From Plantago elongata (taxonomy: Eukaryota; Streptophyta; Magnoliopsida; Lamiales; Plantaginaceae), in contig JAYMSP010000387.1 in NCBI GenBank assembly GCA_036897095.1, positions 1 to 54,457 on the forward strand: a stretch of DNA of 54,457 bases, read 5' to 3'. Below are positions 1 through 11,665 of the stretch, piece by piece (within the stretch, counting starts at the first letter, position 1; each line of letters opens with the position of its first letter). The position numbers and the translations under genes were made by a program. The notes under the pieces were generated by a model. It was not told the origin of the DNA and did no database searches. It saw only the letters and a program-made list of their open reading frames with translations.

Positions 1-93
1 GCTCATCTTATAGTTTAAGTGTGTGTTTTACGAAGTACCTTTGGAGATGTAACGAATAATATTTTGGTATCTATATAAAAAATAAAATAAAAA

Positions 94-129
<36 letters not shown>

Positions 130-1210
130 TGATGATAATGATAACAACAACAACGACGACAACGACAATATTTTTAAAAATGACGTCCTAAATCAAATGT
201 CTCATTTTATTTTGATATTTTGCATGTAACATTTTAAAACTTTGACTGTATTTGATACTATTAAACATTAAACCTGAAATGTTCGATTACATCATATTAT
301 TAACAGACCCCATCGGTAAGCATATGGAAGCAAAGTTTCTTTATATTATTTAATTGAACATTTAAAATTAACGAATTAAGATTAAATCATAGTCAAAGGT
401 TATTACGTCAAACTCTATTGTCTATAATTTGACACTAAAATATTTTGGTGTGGAATTTTAAGGTTATGGTGTGAATTATTTTCCACACTAAAAAGGCCAT
501 ATTCTAGTAGCGTTCATTTAGTAATTTATTGAATATGAAACCGACCATACCCTCCCTATCTAAATGTTTGATATGCTCACACAAATTATAATAATATAAG
601 CAAGAATTTTATGATTATGATCTGTGAATTAAGCAACATCTTTTATAATCGGGTAAATTGTGCAAATATTATTGTTAATAGAACCAAAAGATTGAGAAAA
701 TCGGATACTTAAAAAAGTAATACAAGATAAAAATGTTAAAAAAGAAAGAATGTAAAAGAGAACAACAAAAAAGTGCATGAATAATAAATATTAAAGGTTA
801 TGAACAATTGTAAAAAGGAAAAAGTAAGGTATATAATTAAATTAGTAGTAATAGCTAATAGACAAATAAAGAAAAAAGTAATGGAAAAATAAATCGAAAT
901 ATAACGACTATATTTCAATTTCATAAGAAAGCCTAATTTTCTATATCAATTACATATGGGTCCTAAGGCCATGTTTGCTTCGCCAATTTACAGAACCAGA
1001 TTTTAATTCGGTCAAACATTAATTCGCGTAAAGGACTTAGTTGTAATTGTTTGACTAATGGGCTTTTAGATGAAAACGAGGCAACCTGGAGGGGGTATAT
1101 GCAATTGATCCAAAAGAAAATGAAAAATAGAAAAAAGAGATGGCATTTACGTTATTTTCTCGAACGTTTTTGGCCACATTAGCAAGGTGGCGTGACATAT
1201 CAATCAGGGT
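1..1210. other. AT-rich intergenic DNA, no gene seen
   Basis: No coding region is supported here. The only structured part is a TAA/GAT microsatellite near 96-140. The rest is AT-rich sequence with frequent stops in all frames. Confidence 0.6.
96..140. repeat. (TAA)n/(GAT)n microsatellite
   Basis: About ten TAA units run directly into several GAT units and then an imperfect AAC/GAC stretch. This is a simple trinucleotide repeat in intergenic DNA. Confidence 0.9.
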
Positions 1211-1334
1211 GTTGACTTTTGGGTCTAAATATAATTAGAAATCAGGGCCTTTTGGGTGTCAATATAATTATCATTTGAAATCTCGGCGTTTTTTTTATAT
1301 AAAGGTCAAATTAAGGTGTATCAGATGTAATTCC
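1211..1334 (+). repeat. Fragment of the 25.3-26.3 kb foldback element family
   Basis: This segment matches the right arm of the foldback element at 26131-26262. Shared landmarks in the same order are TTGACTTTTGG, a TAATTA..AAATCAG block, a T-rich run, and a terminal AAATTAAGG..TCAGATGTAATT. A weaker, more diverged version of the TTGACTTTTG block follows at about 1383-1510. No left arm is visible upstream, so it is read as a truncated copy. Confidence 0.55.
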
Positions 1335-1622
1335 TCCCAATGAATTATAGAATTTTAAAGAAGAAATAAAATAGGGAAAAAAGTTAACTTTTGAACTTAT
1401 TTGTAATTATAAGAAATTGTATGTAAAAATTGGATTGATTTGTTATAGTTTAAATTGAAGGGGCTATAGTGATAAGTGGTTATTTGTTGGGGTGATTAAT
1501 ATGTAATTTTCTCCGGATCTTTTTATATTTATGGAGTTGCTTTATGGGACCTTGACTTTAAAATTTTGAGCAAAAAGGGTTTCTTGTACCATTTTACATT
1601 CCTATATATAGTCCTGTCTAAC

Positions 1623-1786
1623 TAAGGGTGTTGATTAAACGTTTGTGCAAAATTTTATGAAAATTTGAGTCAACACACGGTCTGTGTTTGATATTGACTT
1701 GTTCGAACTGTTCGTGAACACGTTCGTTATAATCGAACACGAACACAAAATTTATTGTTCAGTAGTTCACGAACTGTTCGTGAAAC

Positions 1787-1828
<42 letters not shown>

Positions 1829-2501
1829 GTGATGTTCTTGACGAATAATTACAAAGGAAACGAAAATACATCGTTCTAACCATACATCAAATTCTAAACC
1901 ACGATCATAAAAATATCCAAACTAATTAAAATTGAAATAAAATAACACAGAGCACATATCTCCACACCAATAAAGAGCAACAAGAACCTCAATCAGCTTA
2001 TTCTGCCCCACTATGATCTTCACCATCAGAAACTGAGTCTCAACCTCACAATCAGTTACATACTAGGATAGAATTCACCGTCAATTCATAAGAAAATTCG
2101 GCAGTGTCTGTTTTACCGATGTCTGCCCTTTTGAGCATATTGGTTTGATATACATATCCATCAATCTTTAACAATAAAGTCGTGTTTTGGGTATTTGTCT
2201 TGAAATATGATATTTTTTTGCGACCTTTCATTCTATTTTGTAATAATTTTGCTTGATTCTTGGGGATTTTAACAACGAACAAACTGTTCGCGAACACTAC
2301 CTTAACGAACAAACGAATTGAACTGTTCACGATCAAAAGTTTAACGAACAGTAACCAACAAACAACGAAAAAATGAAAACCTTAACAAACTGAACATGAA
2401 CAAGTGAATGAGTTGTTCGACGAACACAAACACTAAATTTCTTGGCAAACAAACTTTCGATAAGCTCTTATGTTCAGTTCGTTCAGTTCGATAAACACCC
2501 C
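1623..2501. mobile_element. Non-autonomous repeat with TTCGTGAAC palindromes, copy A
   Basis: It begins AGGGTGTTGATTAAACG and ends with TAAACACCCCT, so the ends are short inverted repeats (AGGGGTGTT-like). The interior is rich in self-complementary words such as GTTCGTGAAC and TTCGCGAAC. A (TA)n run lies at 1786-1828. The same left part (GAACACAAAATTTATTGTT, then GTAGTTCA.GAA.TGTTC) and right part (AACAAGTG.ATGAG.TGTT) recur at 19645-20468. No transposase is encoded. Its superfamily is not clear from the termini. Confidence 0.55.
1786..1828. repeat. (TA)n microsatellite
   Basis: An almost pure run of TA dinucleotides with a few TACA/TGTA interruptions, lying inside the palindrome-rich repeat. 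Confidence 0.9.
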
Positions 2502-3724
2502 TACGTCCAACCCAAAGTATTTAAATATAAAATTTTATACAAATACGAAATTACAAGGTTAATAAAAGCATTGTTAACTTTGGTGCGATTTCATACATAT
2601 AAAATAAATTTTATTAATAATTTGAATTTTATTTTAAATATTAATATGTTTACTCACAAAAGACGACTTTCTCCCCTTCGAAAAGAACTTGTGTATTGAA
2701 CTTCCACTTCCCTTTTATCACCTCTTAGTGCAATTCATGATAGAGAGAAGGAAAGTTATTTGTATTTCTTGGTCGATAACAAATTACACATAAGGTTATA
2801 TATAGCCGGAATCAAACGAAAACAACATTAAACACTATTAATTATAATTTGAAATTTTAGCTAAAACACAAACTAACTACAAACAATAAGAGTATGCATG
2901 TTGGTCTTAATCCCCAAGCTTGCATGATCAACCGCAGTTAAGTGATAAAGGGCCACGACTGAATAAGTACCAATTCAGATCTGATTCTGTCGAAAATGCA
3001 GAGCTTTGTCTGTTTGTTGCAGGTAGACGATGAACTACGTTGGTCGTCATAAAACATTAAATCGTGTAGAGTCTTTACCTTTCTGGTTGAATAAATAGCT
3101 TCCCGTTCTTCCTTTAAATCTTTTCACGTTTACTCTGTGTTCAAATCGACCTCAACTTCTTTCACACCTTCCCTTTTAGTCATCAACATGTCAACTTCTT
3201 TGCAATTAACTTTAGATGCATTGCAGATTGATCCGTCAAGTTTATATAACTTAAGTTAGTATTCGTTTCACTATATCATGAACTTGCCTCGTTAGATATT
3301 GTAATCAAAATCGTACTTTTAACTTTTTTTACTGTACTCACTATTTAAACGAACCACGTTTACCTAGACTCAATAATAATTTTTTTTTAATTTTTCTATT
3401 CTAGCTCTGCGTTATCTAGTTGCCATATAGTACTACTTTAAATTAGAAATCAGTTTTCTACCTAGCCATCAACTCTTCCCACTAGTTCAACCTGCTTCAA
3501 TCTTTGTCAGTGCATGGGGCCTGGGGACTATGAAAATTTCAACACTTTCTACTACTTTTCCAATACTAAGTATATTATCATACAACTTGTAAAACAATCA
3601 TCACCATTCACTCATGTGCTTCATTACACTTGACAGAAAAGGTCAAAAGAAGCCAGCAAGATGTGTAAGTGTAATTAGTTTCATTTCATAGACATGCATA
3701 ACACAAACCAGACTATTCAACTGA
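2502..3724. other. Intergenic, 3' flank of the lectin receptor kinase
   Basis: I see no gene here. The interval is AT-rich and lies downstream of the receptor kinase stop codon, so its right part should contain that gene's 3' untranslated region. Only short, unsupported reading frames occur. Confidence 0.5.
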
Positions 3725-5767
3725 CTATCTGGGCTCACCCAAGTTATGGAGGAGTGAATTTGGTGAAGTGAAGTATGATGGAAAACTTCTATCCTCATTC
3801 CCATTGCCCACAATTGTGAATGAGGAACTAGTCCTCTCGAATGAAGACGACTCGTACGGATGCATATAATCTTCGAAACCGCCCTCATCACCACAAGATG
3901 GCCTCAAAACCGCGGGCAACTGAACCTCTCCTTCCAAATAGCTCATAACCTGCCTCATACTAGGCCGCGCCGATTGTTGGTAGCTCGAACACATCAATCC
4001 CAACTTCAGTACCATCGAGACCTCGTTCTCATCAAAATTGTTGTTCAGTCTTTCATCAACGACATCCATAATTTGCCCAGCTTTAGATTTAGCCCAGACA
4101 TAGTCCAGCAAAACCAAGTCATCTGGCCCAGTCTTATGCTCAATAGGCCTTCGGCCACACCCGACTTCAAGTAACAAAGTACCAAATGCGAACACATCAG
4201 ACCACGTCGTAGCCCTCCCAGTTCTTGGCATTTCTGGGGCCAAGTACCCAAACGTGCCAATCACTCGAGTAGTACTTGGCTTGGACCCGTGATCGTACAA
4301 CTTCGCTAACCCAAAATCTCCAAGCTTACCATTCATTTCCCCATCCAACAGGACATTACTAGCCTTCACATCTCTATGAATCACAACCTGCTCGTACCCT
4401 TCGTGTAGGTACAGCAGACCCGAAGCAATGCCCTTAATTATCCGAAATCGCTGATGCCAACTCAACACAAATTTTGGTTCATCAAACAAGAACCTGTCCA
4501 AGCTCCCATTAGGCATGAATTCATACACAAGCAAAAGATCAACTCCACGCCTACACCATCCAAGCAACTGGACTAAGTTCCTGTGTCTAAGTCTCCCGAT
4601 AGTTGAAATCTCTGAGACAAACTCGCGAACACCTTGCTTCGATTCATGGGAAATTCGCTTCACTGCAAAATTCATTTTGGAATTAGGCATTGTACCTTTG
4701 TAGACTTTCCCGAATCCTCCGAATCCCAGTAATTCACTGTCCTTAAAATTCTGAGTAGCCCGTTTCAGTTCCAGGTACTTATATCTCTGAGGACCAACTT
4801 CAATCTCCCAATCTTCGATTGTCTCGGCATATTTAACTCTCCTTACGACGTAAATACTAGCAAAGATCAAAGCCAGAAGTATAAAAAATGTGAAAACAGA
4901 GACGCTGACTATCAATGTCTTGTGTATTATCTTCTTAGTGCCTGGAATAAATGGCAGGGAACCCAGATCAAGAGACTTTGATTCTCCATTCATTCTAAAA
5001 CTCCAACCTGATACATAATGTGAACCTGCAAGCATACCTGTCGAAGCAGAGAATCCGATATACATACTATCCAACAAAATCGGAGACAAATCGATCTTGT
5101 AAGATAAAAGCGGCCTTTTCGGTTTATGGGAAGAAGGGGAAATCGTGACATTTATCACATTCGTCACCGAATCATACTCAATCCATGCCAATATAGGCTT
5201 GCCACTCTTGAGATTGAGGCTCATATTACTTGTCGAATCATCCATAAAATAAGCAGCTGAGGCAGAGGAGTTTGAGTCCAAACTGTTGATGTCTATGCCT
5301 ACATGGTTCCCATCTATATCCCCGAATTCAAAATCCTGGACAGTGTCGAATTCGACAGCAAACAGGTGATTTGAGAAGTTTCCAGCATCGTGCGAGTTTA
5401 GCAGGCCGAGGTACTGACTTGGCAGGGGTGAGTTGAGTTCTGTAGAAGGTGAGATTGTGAAGGCCATACCGTGTCCGCCTAGTTTCGGGTACTCAGGGTG
5501 GATACAAAAGGCGAAACATGTCGAAAAAGACGAAACCGAACTGTTTGTGGAGTTCTTGAAGCTGATAGGGGAAGGATGGAAAGCATGGCCTTGGACCTTG
5601 CTGCTTTCGTTGGTTAGACGTAAGACACCGTGCTTTTCAATCAGTGCAACGTCGTTTAAGGATATGTTTGTGTGGTGGAACCCTGTGTAGGTGAATGAGA
5701 GGTCTTGTTGTGATGATGATAATGTGAAGAGAATGGATGAAATTAGGAGTTTGAGAAAAATTGTCAT
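3725..5767 (-). CDS. L-type lectin-domain receptor-like kinase (LecRK-S.4-like)
   Basis: Single-exon gene for a plasma-membrane receptor kinase of 680 residues. I start it at 5767 because that Met opens a signal peptide (hydrophobic residues 2-18). The frame stays open 62 codons further up, to 5953, but those residues are polar and unlike the family. A legume-lectin domain spans about 23-262, with the metal-site loops VEFD (138-141) and DIDGNH (150-155) and many NxS/T sites. One membrane helix lies at about 284-307. The kinase domain (about 344-615) has the glycine loop GFGGFG, Lys370, HRD at 464-466 and DFG at 484-486, so it looks active and is an RD kinase. The juxtamembrane and kinase sequence, with RISHESKQGVREF and LLGWCRRG, resembles Arabidopsis LECRK-S.4. 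The ligand is unknown; relatives act in immunity or development. Confidence 0.95.
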   Translation of the reverse strand: MTIFLKLLISSILFTLSSSQQDLSFTYTGFHHTNISLNDVALIEKHGVLRLTNESSKVQGHAFHPSPISFKNSTNSSVSSFSTCFAFCIHPEYPKLGGHGMAFTISPSTELNSPLPSQYLGLLNSHDAGNFSNHLFAVEFDTVQDFEFGDIDGNHVGIDINSLDSNSSASAAYFMDDSTSNMSLNLKSGKPILAWIEYDSVTNVINVTISPSSHKPKRPLLSYKIDLSPILLDSMYIGFSASTGMLAGSHYVSGWSFRMNGESKSLDLGSLPFIPGTKKIIHKTLIVSVSVFTFFILLALIFASIYVVRRVKYAETIEDWEIEVGPQRYKYLELKRATQNFKDSELLGFGGFGKVYKGTMPNSKMNFAVKRISHESKQGVREFVSEISTIGRLRHRNLVQLLGWCRRGVDLLLVYEFMPNGSLDRFLFDEPKFVLSWHQRFRIIKGIASGLLYLHEGYEQVVIHRDVKASNVLLDGEMNGKLGDFGLAKLYDHGSKPSTTRVIGTFGYLAPEMPRTGRATTWSDVFAFGTLLLEVGCGRRPIEHKTGPDDLVLLDYVWAKSKAGQIMDVVDERLNNNFDENEVSMVLKLGLMCSSYQQSARPSMRQVMSYLEGEVQLPAVLRPSCGDEGGFEDYMHPYESSSFERTSSSFTIVGNGNEDRSFPSYFTSPNSLLHNLGEPR

Positions 5768-8334
5768 TGTTGATGAAGGAAGTTGATTAAAGAAATGGTG
5801 ATGGTTTGGTGAGTTCTTTGTTTGAGGTACTTCTGGAGTTCTGGTAATGAAAAATTTGTTGGGTTTAATGAAGTTTTGAATTTTGAAATTTGGTAATGGA
5901 TGATGACTTGATGATGGTACAGAAAATAAACATGTAAAATGAATCCCACTCATGATAGGTTGAGTCCCTGTTTTACGATGTAGTGATAATTTTCCTCCTC
6001 AAATTGAATATTTTATACATAAAAAAAGTCAGTTTCAATTTAAAAAAATACTCAAATTCTATCACAATCCGTTATTTAGAATTTAAAGCAGCCAACTAAC
6101 CAGTGGAAGTATTTTAATGTGGATTCTGTTCACGAGTTGCTATTCTGATCTGGATGGAGCTGCCATTATTGAGTACTTATATTCTTCATGTCACCAACCT
6201 ACTGTTGTGTTTCTAATAGTTGATTTAGGATATCAGGTCTATAAAGTGCATAAAATTATTCTTAAAAGCGGAACTGTTTTTACACTTAGCATGCGTAAAT
6301 CATGTTTAGCCAGAGTCACATAAACGGCAGGTTAAGTGAATGATTGGAAAGCGATTTCCAGCTTGTTTTGTATATAAAACTGGCTATTTGAATGAACATT
6401 TTTTAATTTAAATGGCTTCCCAATCAGTCCTTAAGTCACGTAAGCGACTCCCAAGTGAAATTATTATTTAGAATTACTTTTGAGGTTCTTGACATGGTGT
6501 CAAAATTTCATGGCAGCAAATACTGAACAAGGTAAATAAAGAAGGATTTCAAGGTTGTTTCTTTCAAGAACATGAAATGTTAGGGAATCTTGATTGGAAT
6601 GCATTTATTTTTTAGTCTATCTGGTGCAGACAATATTCAAAGAGCATTATAAGTTAATGGAAGTGTTCTGTTCTCCTACTTTCATAAGGCCAAATGATGG
6701 TTTCGTCTATGGTGGGGGCGAGACCAATGCTCTCACCATTCCAGGATGCCGACACGTGTTTCTGCAATTTTGCTTATATGTGAAGGCATTAACAGCTAAA
6801 TTGTGCACCAGCCCTTGATCAATTAGATACTCTACACCTTTATTTTCTATTTTGTTGATTCACAATATTCTCAATTTTCTTACTACATTTCTAAATCAAC
6901 TCCAAGTCCAAAAATGAAGTTGTCCTAATATATCGAGTACAACTTCACGTTCAAAATAATCATAAAGTAATAATAATAATTATTATTATTATTATAATTA
7001 ATGACATTGTGTTAAAGAAAAAGAGAGAAGAGCATGTAGAGAATAGGGAGTTCATTCTTCATTTATATATTGTGTAAACAATGAGTGTATAAATATGAGG
7101 TATTTATACAAGATTAAAGTGAGCCCAAGGGCTTAGGAGTATATAAAGATACGTCAACTACTCCACTAACTATTAACACCATTATACTCCTTAATCATTC
7201 ATTAACTAGTAAAAATAATGTGTATTTATCTATAACACATTGATAGTTTTCATGTTAATATAAATGCATAATTTATTTAGAGTACGTCTCTATTGAGACT
7301 TTGTGAAAATTGATCTATAGTTATTTTTCTTAATAACATATTATAATATTTATATTTATCGTTATTCGAAATTTATATTTTTATTATACTTAAATTTATT
7401 ATTTCTACATTACACTTGACAAGGTTTTATTATTTTTACTACTATTATATAATGATACGTGAATATTCACGATATCATTTTATATAATATAAAGAGTAAA
7501 GAGTAATTTAGATAGATTATTGATGTGTTTGTAATGAGTGATAGGTCGATTCATTGAATTGATGTAATATGATTGTAATATTTATATTTTAAGAAAATTG
7601 AATGTTAATTATTTTATAATTTCTTCTTATTGGTAACATTCGTTTTGGTGAAGTAAATCTAGTTAGTTTAAGTTGGGATATAGCATAGATTATATTTAAA
7701 ATTTATTATTATTATATTATTTTTGGTACGTTATAGTGTAAAAAATATATTTTATATTTATCAGGGTGTGAATAATATGAGGCGGAAGGGAAGTACTATA
7801 TTATTTTGTTTATGCATATTTGCTGGTATTTTATTTGACGAATTATTACAAGTGGAATAAAACCATACTAATAAAATTAAGGGACTGATTGGTATAGAAT
7901 TTAAATGGATTTTTGAATGAATTATAGTGAAATTGTGTTTGAAATTGAATTGAAATAGGGGTATTTGAAGTGTATTTTCGGTCAAATCACTATTTATCGA
8001 GCCAAATGGACCGATTTGGATCGCATGCAAAACCGCCCCTAAAGCTGTGGTATGGGTAAAGGAGCAAAGTACAGGTATGATTGATCAATGAAAAACTTAA
8101 ATAAATGGACTAATGTTGTAAAACTGGAACAACAGGTGAAAAGAGAGAGAATAAGCAGAAACACGTGGTGACATCTTGTATTAGCAGTAGTGCACATGAT
8201 TTTCATTATTATTCATATATTCAAAAAGCATATATTGATTATTGACATGTAAAAAATTACATACACTTCCAGAAAAACAAGAACACAATTTAACTATTCA
8301 CTCATCTGTAGCAAACTCAAAAAGGATCTGGGAT
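5768..8334. other. Intergenic between receptor kinase and Rubisco activase
   Basis: No gene is supported. The first 190 bases are the upstream-open extension and presumed 5' region of the receptor kinase. A small inverted TAATAAT/ATTATTA simple repeat lies near 6969-7000. The interval 7005-7240 has a retrotransposon-LTR look (a TATAAATATG stretch and A/T-rich ends) but I could not find matching ends. The part just below 8335 is the 3' flank of the activase gene. Confidence 0.45.
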
Positions 8335-10372
8335 TTAATTGTACACACAGCTTCCATCATCACTTCTTGCAGTAGGATCATAGTTTTTTGCATTAGGATC
8401 AGTACATCCTTCAGGAACAGGAACTCTCACTTCTTGTGCTGCTTTTCCTGTAACCAAACTAACAGTTATTAGCAAAATGAGATGCAAACTTCATACTTTA
8501 GGCCTTTTCAGGGAAAGGATTCTAACCGTAGAAGCTCCCGTTCTTGATAGCATCTTCGTTCGCGTTCCCTAAAGCTGCTTCTTTCAAGTATTTGTCGGAT
8601 AACTGAACTCTCTTTACATTTTCTTGCTCTTGCACAAGCATGTTGCCATACTCTAGGAGCTTTTTGAGTGTCATTTTCGGCTGCTTGAATTCTGGGAGCT
8701 TTTCTCTGGAGTTTACGAGCTTTCTGCCCACATTTTCGACACCAACACTTGTAATCCATTGTCTCACTTCGTCGTCATACACTCTGGCTCTTATGGCACC
8801 AAAGAAGTCTGCACAAGAACACAGAGATTTATCAGATTATTCAACTTAGGCATCAGATGTCACACCTGACTACATGTTCAAGAACTAAAATAGATGGAAT
8901 TTTTTCAGATAGACTATGAAATCTTACCAATAGATTGTCCAGGGAACGAGTCGACAAGTGTAGATATGTCTTTTTCTGGCACACCATCAGTACGGAAAAT
9001 ACCCGAACAAACACCAACTCTATCATCCCTAGTTGGGGCCCAGTAGAATTTCTCCATACGACCATCACGAATGAGAGGGGCGTACAGTGTTGAGAAGTCG
9101 TTACCGGTGACTATGATAGGGACACGAGGATTCTCTTGCTTGTTGTACATTCCAGGGAGTTGTACGTTAGTCGGGTTATCAGCTATGTTCATAAGTGTCG
9201 CGTTCACCATCTGGTTATTGACAGTGTATTGTGTAGTTCCACCAAGCCTACCAGCTCCTGCATCAAGATCATTGATGAAGAGCACGCACATTTTCCCTTT
9301 CGCAATTCTGTCCGCTGCCTCACGGTACCTTTGCCTGATCAATTTTGCTGGCTCTCCTGCATTTCCGCTTTCTAATTCTCCAGCACTCATCATAATTGGG
9401 CTGAAATTTTACAAAAATGTTGTTCAGATAGGTCAGTTACATTATCTGGTTTAGTATATATGATTGGATGAACTCCGAGTTACATTGAAACAGATTCTGA
9501 ATAGCCCCTGAAGGCTAACTTACTTGATGCCCAATTTTGCAAAAACAAGCTCACACTGGAATGATTTTCCCTGACCTTTGCCTCCCCAAATTCCAAGGAT
9601 CAATGGAACCTGGAACAGTTTAAACACAGAGCAGAAAACCGGTTTAAGTCTTTCTCCAGATAAAAACAGAGAAATAAAAATCCTAGCTAAGACTATTATC
9701 AAACCTTAACGTTAGGCAGGTTGATGAAGTTCTTAGCAATATGAACAACTAGTTTGTCCATGAATGCAGGAGCAATGTAGTATCCGTTCATATTGTTGTC
9801 GAAATTGTATCTGAAACAGTTGCATGTAAATTCTGTTAAGGAACTCGGTCCAATTTTCACTACATATATATGTTCAGAATATGGAGTGGTGCTTACTGGC
9901 GAAGACCAGCACTGAGGTACTCGTAGGAACTCAAGACAGCGTCGTGAGTTCCTGCACCAGTCGGAGCCTGGAAAAGGGTGTCTACCATACCCTTGCCCCT
10001 GGTAATGTCCTGCTGATCATCTGATATATCAGTCACCAGGCCCTTCCATTTGTCCTTGTCAGTCTGTTTGTCTTCGCTTACTTCTGCAACAACCTTAAAC
10101 TTTCCAGACGGGACCCTGGGGTAGTTTGCTCTTTGGCCTGCCTTCCTGAGGCTGTTGCCGAACAAACAATTAACACGAACTGCACTGGAACTATTCGATT
10201 TCAACTGCACATACAGAAATGAAAACTTTCTTTACATTGAAATAGTGTAACATGAACTGTTAGAAGCTGAACGTACTACATTACAGCTACATGCAAAGTG
10301 TTTGGTAGGAAAGTATAGTAGTACCACTGCAGAGTTGAGAGCTCCAAAAGTAGAAGAAACAGAAGCAGCCAT
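8335..10372 (-). CDS. RCA: Rubisco activase (alpha form; beta form by intron retention)
   Basis: Nuclear gene for the stromal AAA+ ATPase that removes inhibitory sugar phosphates from Rubisco. Seven exons, minus strand: 10372-10325, 10204-9897, 9810-9705, 9609-9524, 9400-8928, 8808-8527, 8447-8335. Every junction has GT..AG ends and the frame closes exactly, giving 1,416 nt and 471 residues. A serine-rich chloroplast transit peptide opens with [15 protein letters not shown]. Walker A (GGKGQGKS) is at 163-170 and Walker B (FINDLD) at 224-229. Exon 5 carries the sensor/arginine-finger part of the AAA+ module. The last exon encodes the redox-regulated alpha tail with Cys449 and Cys468, 19 residues apart as in other alpha forms. 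Retaining the 79-bp last intron gives a stop one codon later and a 435-residue beta-type protein. Exon 1 could also end at 10328; either choice keeps the frame. Confidence 0.97.
8448..8526 (-). promoter_or_regulatory. Alternatively retained intron controlling RCA isoform
   Basis: This last intron reads GTTAGA at the donor and TTACAG at the acceptor. If it is not spliced, the codon spanning the boundary becomes GGT, followed at once by TAG at 8524-8522. The protein then ends ...GSFYG without the two-cysteine tail. Alternative splicing of the last intron is known to make alpha and beta activase in several plants. That this intron is really retained here is inference. Confidence 0.6.
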
Positions 10373-10484
10373 TTCTTGAATTAGAATAAACTATAGTGGA
10401 AAAGAAAATGTGGGAAAATGTTTAGTGTTTGAATGAAGATTATATGACAAAATATGATGCAATAAAAAGAGTAATAGGCAAGGC

Positions 10485-10492
10485 TATTTATA
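10485..10492 (-). promoter_or_regulatory. TATA box of RCA
   Basis: TATAAATA on the minus strand, in the context CCTTATAAATAGCC, 113 bases upstream of the activase start codon. This would place transcription start near 10455 and give an 80-odd base leader. Confidence 0.65.
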
Positions 10493-11312
10493 AGGTGGAA
10501 TGGGAAAAAATTATGGATATAGTTTAATTTCCAGAAGACTCCTGTAGAATGTAGATAGACAAGGGCCAGTCGTTTTCCCATATTTCCTTCCATACCTCTA
10601 GAGTATAATTTAAAATCAATCTATGATGAAATTTCGTAAAAAAAAGTCAATTTAATTCTTTATTTGAATTGATGAAATACTAAAATTAATTCTAGTTATG
10701 TGATATAGTAATGCCATGAATGAAATAAAACTTTCAATAAATTGAAAATAATTAAAATAATATTCTCATTCTTACCGTGTTTGCTCATTATTTCACCGGC
10801 GCAATATACATCAGATTAATGTACTAATAAAGATCTTCTCTTCAATTACAATTGTCTGAATTGAATTGTAAGTGAATTATTCTATAAAATAGTAAACTGT
10901 ACCATTTCACAAAAACATAAAGATTACCAGACGAAAATTTGTTTGGGTCATGTTGAAGTTGAAGTGCAGAAATGGGCTTGAGTTTAGATACAAACAAAAT
11001 CAAGCCTTCTGGGTACTGAATAATGTTCGAAGTTTGAGGCTGGGCTTAAAGCTTTACTCTCCACCAGATATATTTCTTGCATCCTACTTACAGGCCGAAA
11101 TGATTTTCAATAATTCAATTTTATCTTTCATTTCAAATATACTGTATGAAAATGACATTCAAAGGATAACTCATCTAGAAAGTGTAAGCAGACACATGAA
11201 GGTTCTCAACTAATCTAGAGAATTTAATAGGCTACGTGAAAATAATACACATAATAATTAAACTTGAACCCAGACTCATATAACTCATTAACGGAAATTT
11301 CATAAATATATA
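10493..11312. other. Intergenic, upstream of RCA
   Basis: This holds the activase promoter in its left part. No other gene is seen. The open frame at 10950-11213 has no recognisable domain and no supporting context. Confidence 0.45.
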
Positions 11313-11328
11313 ATTACATCAAATGTTC

Positions 11329-11413
11329 GACAACAAAGTGCAGCTCAGTTCATAAAATGTTTCACCTCCAATCAATAAGTCGGGGGTTCGAGTCACCGTT
11401 TTATTAAAAAAAA
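11329..11413 (+). mobile_element. tRNA-related SINE copy 1
   Basis: Short element starting GACAACAAAGTGCAGCTCAG and containing CACCTCCAATCAATAAGTCGG and then GGTTCGAGTCACC, which resembles a tRNA gene B box. It ends in an A run. It is flanked by near-identical duplications: ATTACATCAAATGTTC at 11313-11328 and ATTACATCAACGTTC at 11414-11428. The duplication plus the A tail supports insertion by reverse transcription. Confidence 0.8.
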
Positions 11414-11487
11414 ATTACATCAACGTTCAACTTTATGTAAGTTTGAATCAGGATTTAAGAGTGAGAAATATATAAATAGAATAATTA

Positions 11488-11665
11488 GAAAGTTTAAGGT
11501 TGAAGTAATAAAGTAAAAAAAATAGAGTGAAAATTCGGAAGTGGTGTGAATAAAAAGTATGAAAAGTTGAGGAAAGTTTAAGCTTGAAGTAATAATGTAA
11601 AAAAAATAGATCGAGTGAATATATTCGGAAGTGGTATATATGGATAAAAAGTATGAAAAGTTGAG
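11488..11665. repeat. Two-copy tandem repeat, about 84 bp
   Basis: Unit 1 starts at 11488 and unit 2 at 11572. Both read GAAAGTTTAAGSTTGAAGTA, then AAAAAAATAGA, ATTCGGAAGTGGT and AAAAAGTATGAAAAGTTGAG. The second unit has short insertions. It creates a spurious reading frame on the minus strand. Confidence 0.75.

Noticed and set aside
7005..7240. Possible solo LTR or TRIM
   Set aside because: It has an LTR-like feel but no TG..CA ends, no duplication and no second copy in the window.
11329..11413. tRNA gene
   Set aside because: The B-box-like GGTTCGAGTC is real, but no cloverleaf with an acceptor stem and anticodon loop can be drawn, and five diverged copies with A tails fit a SINE.
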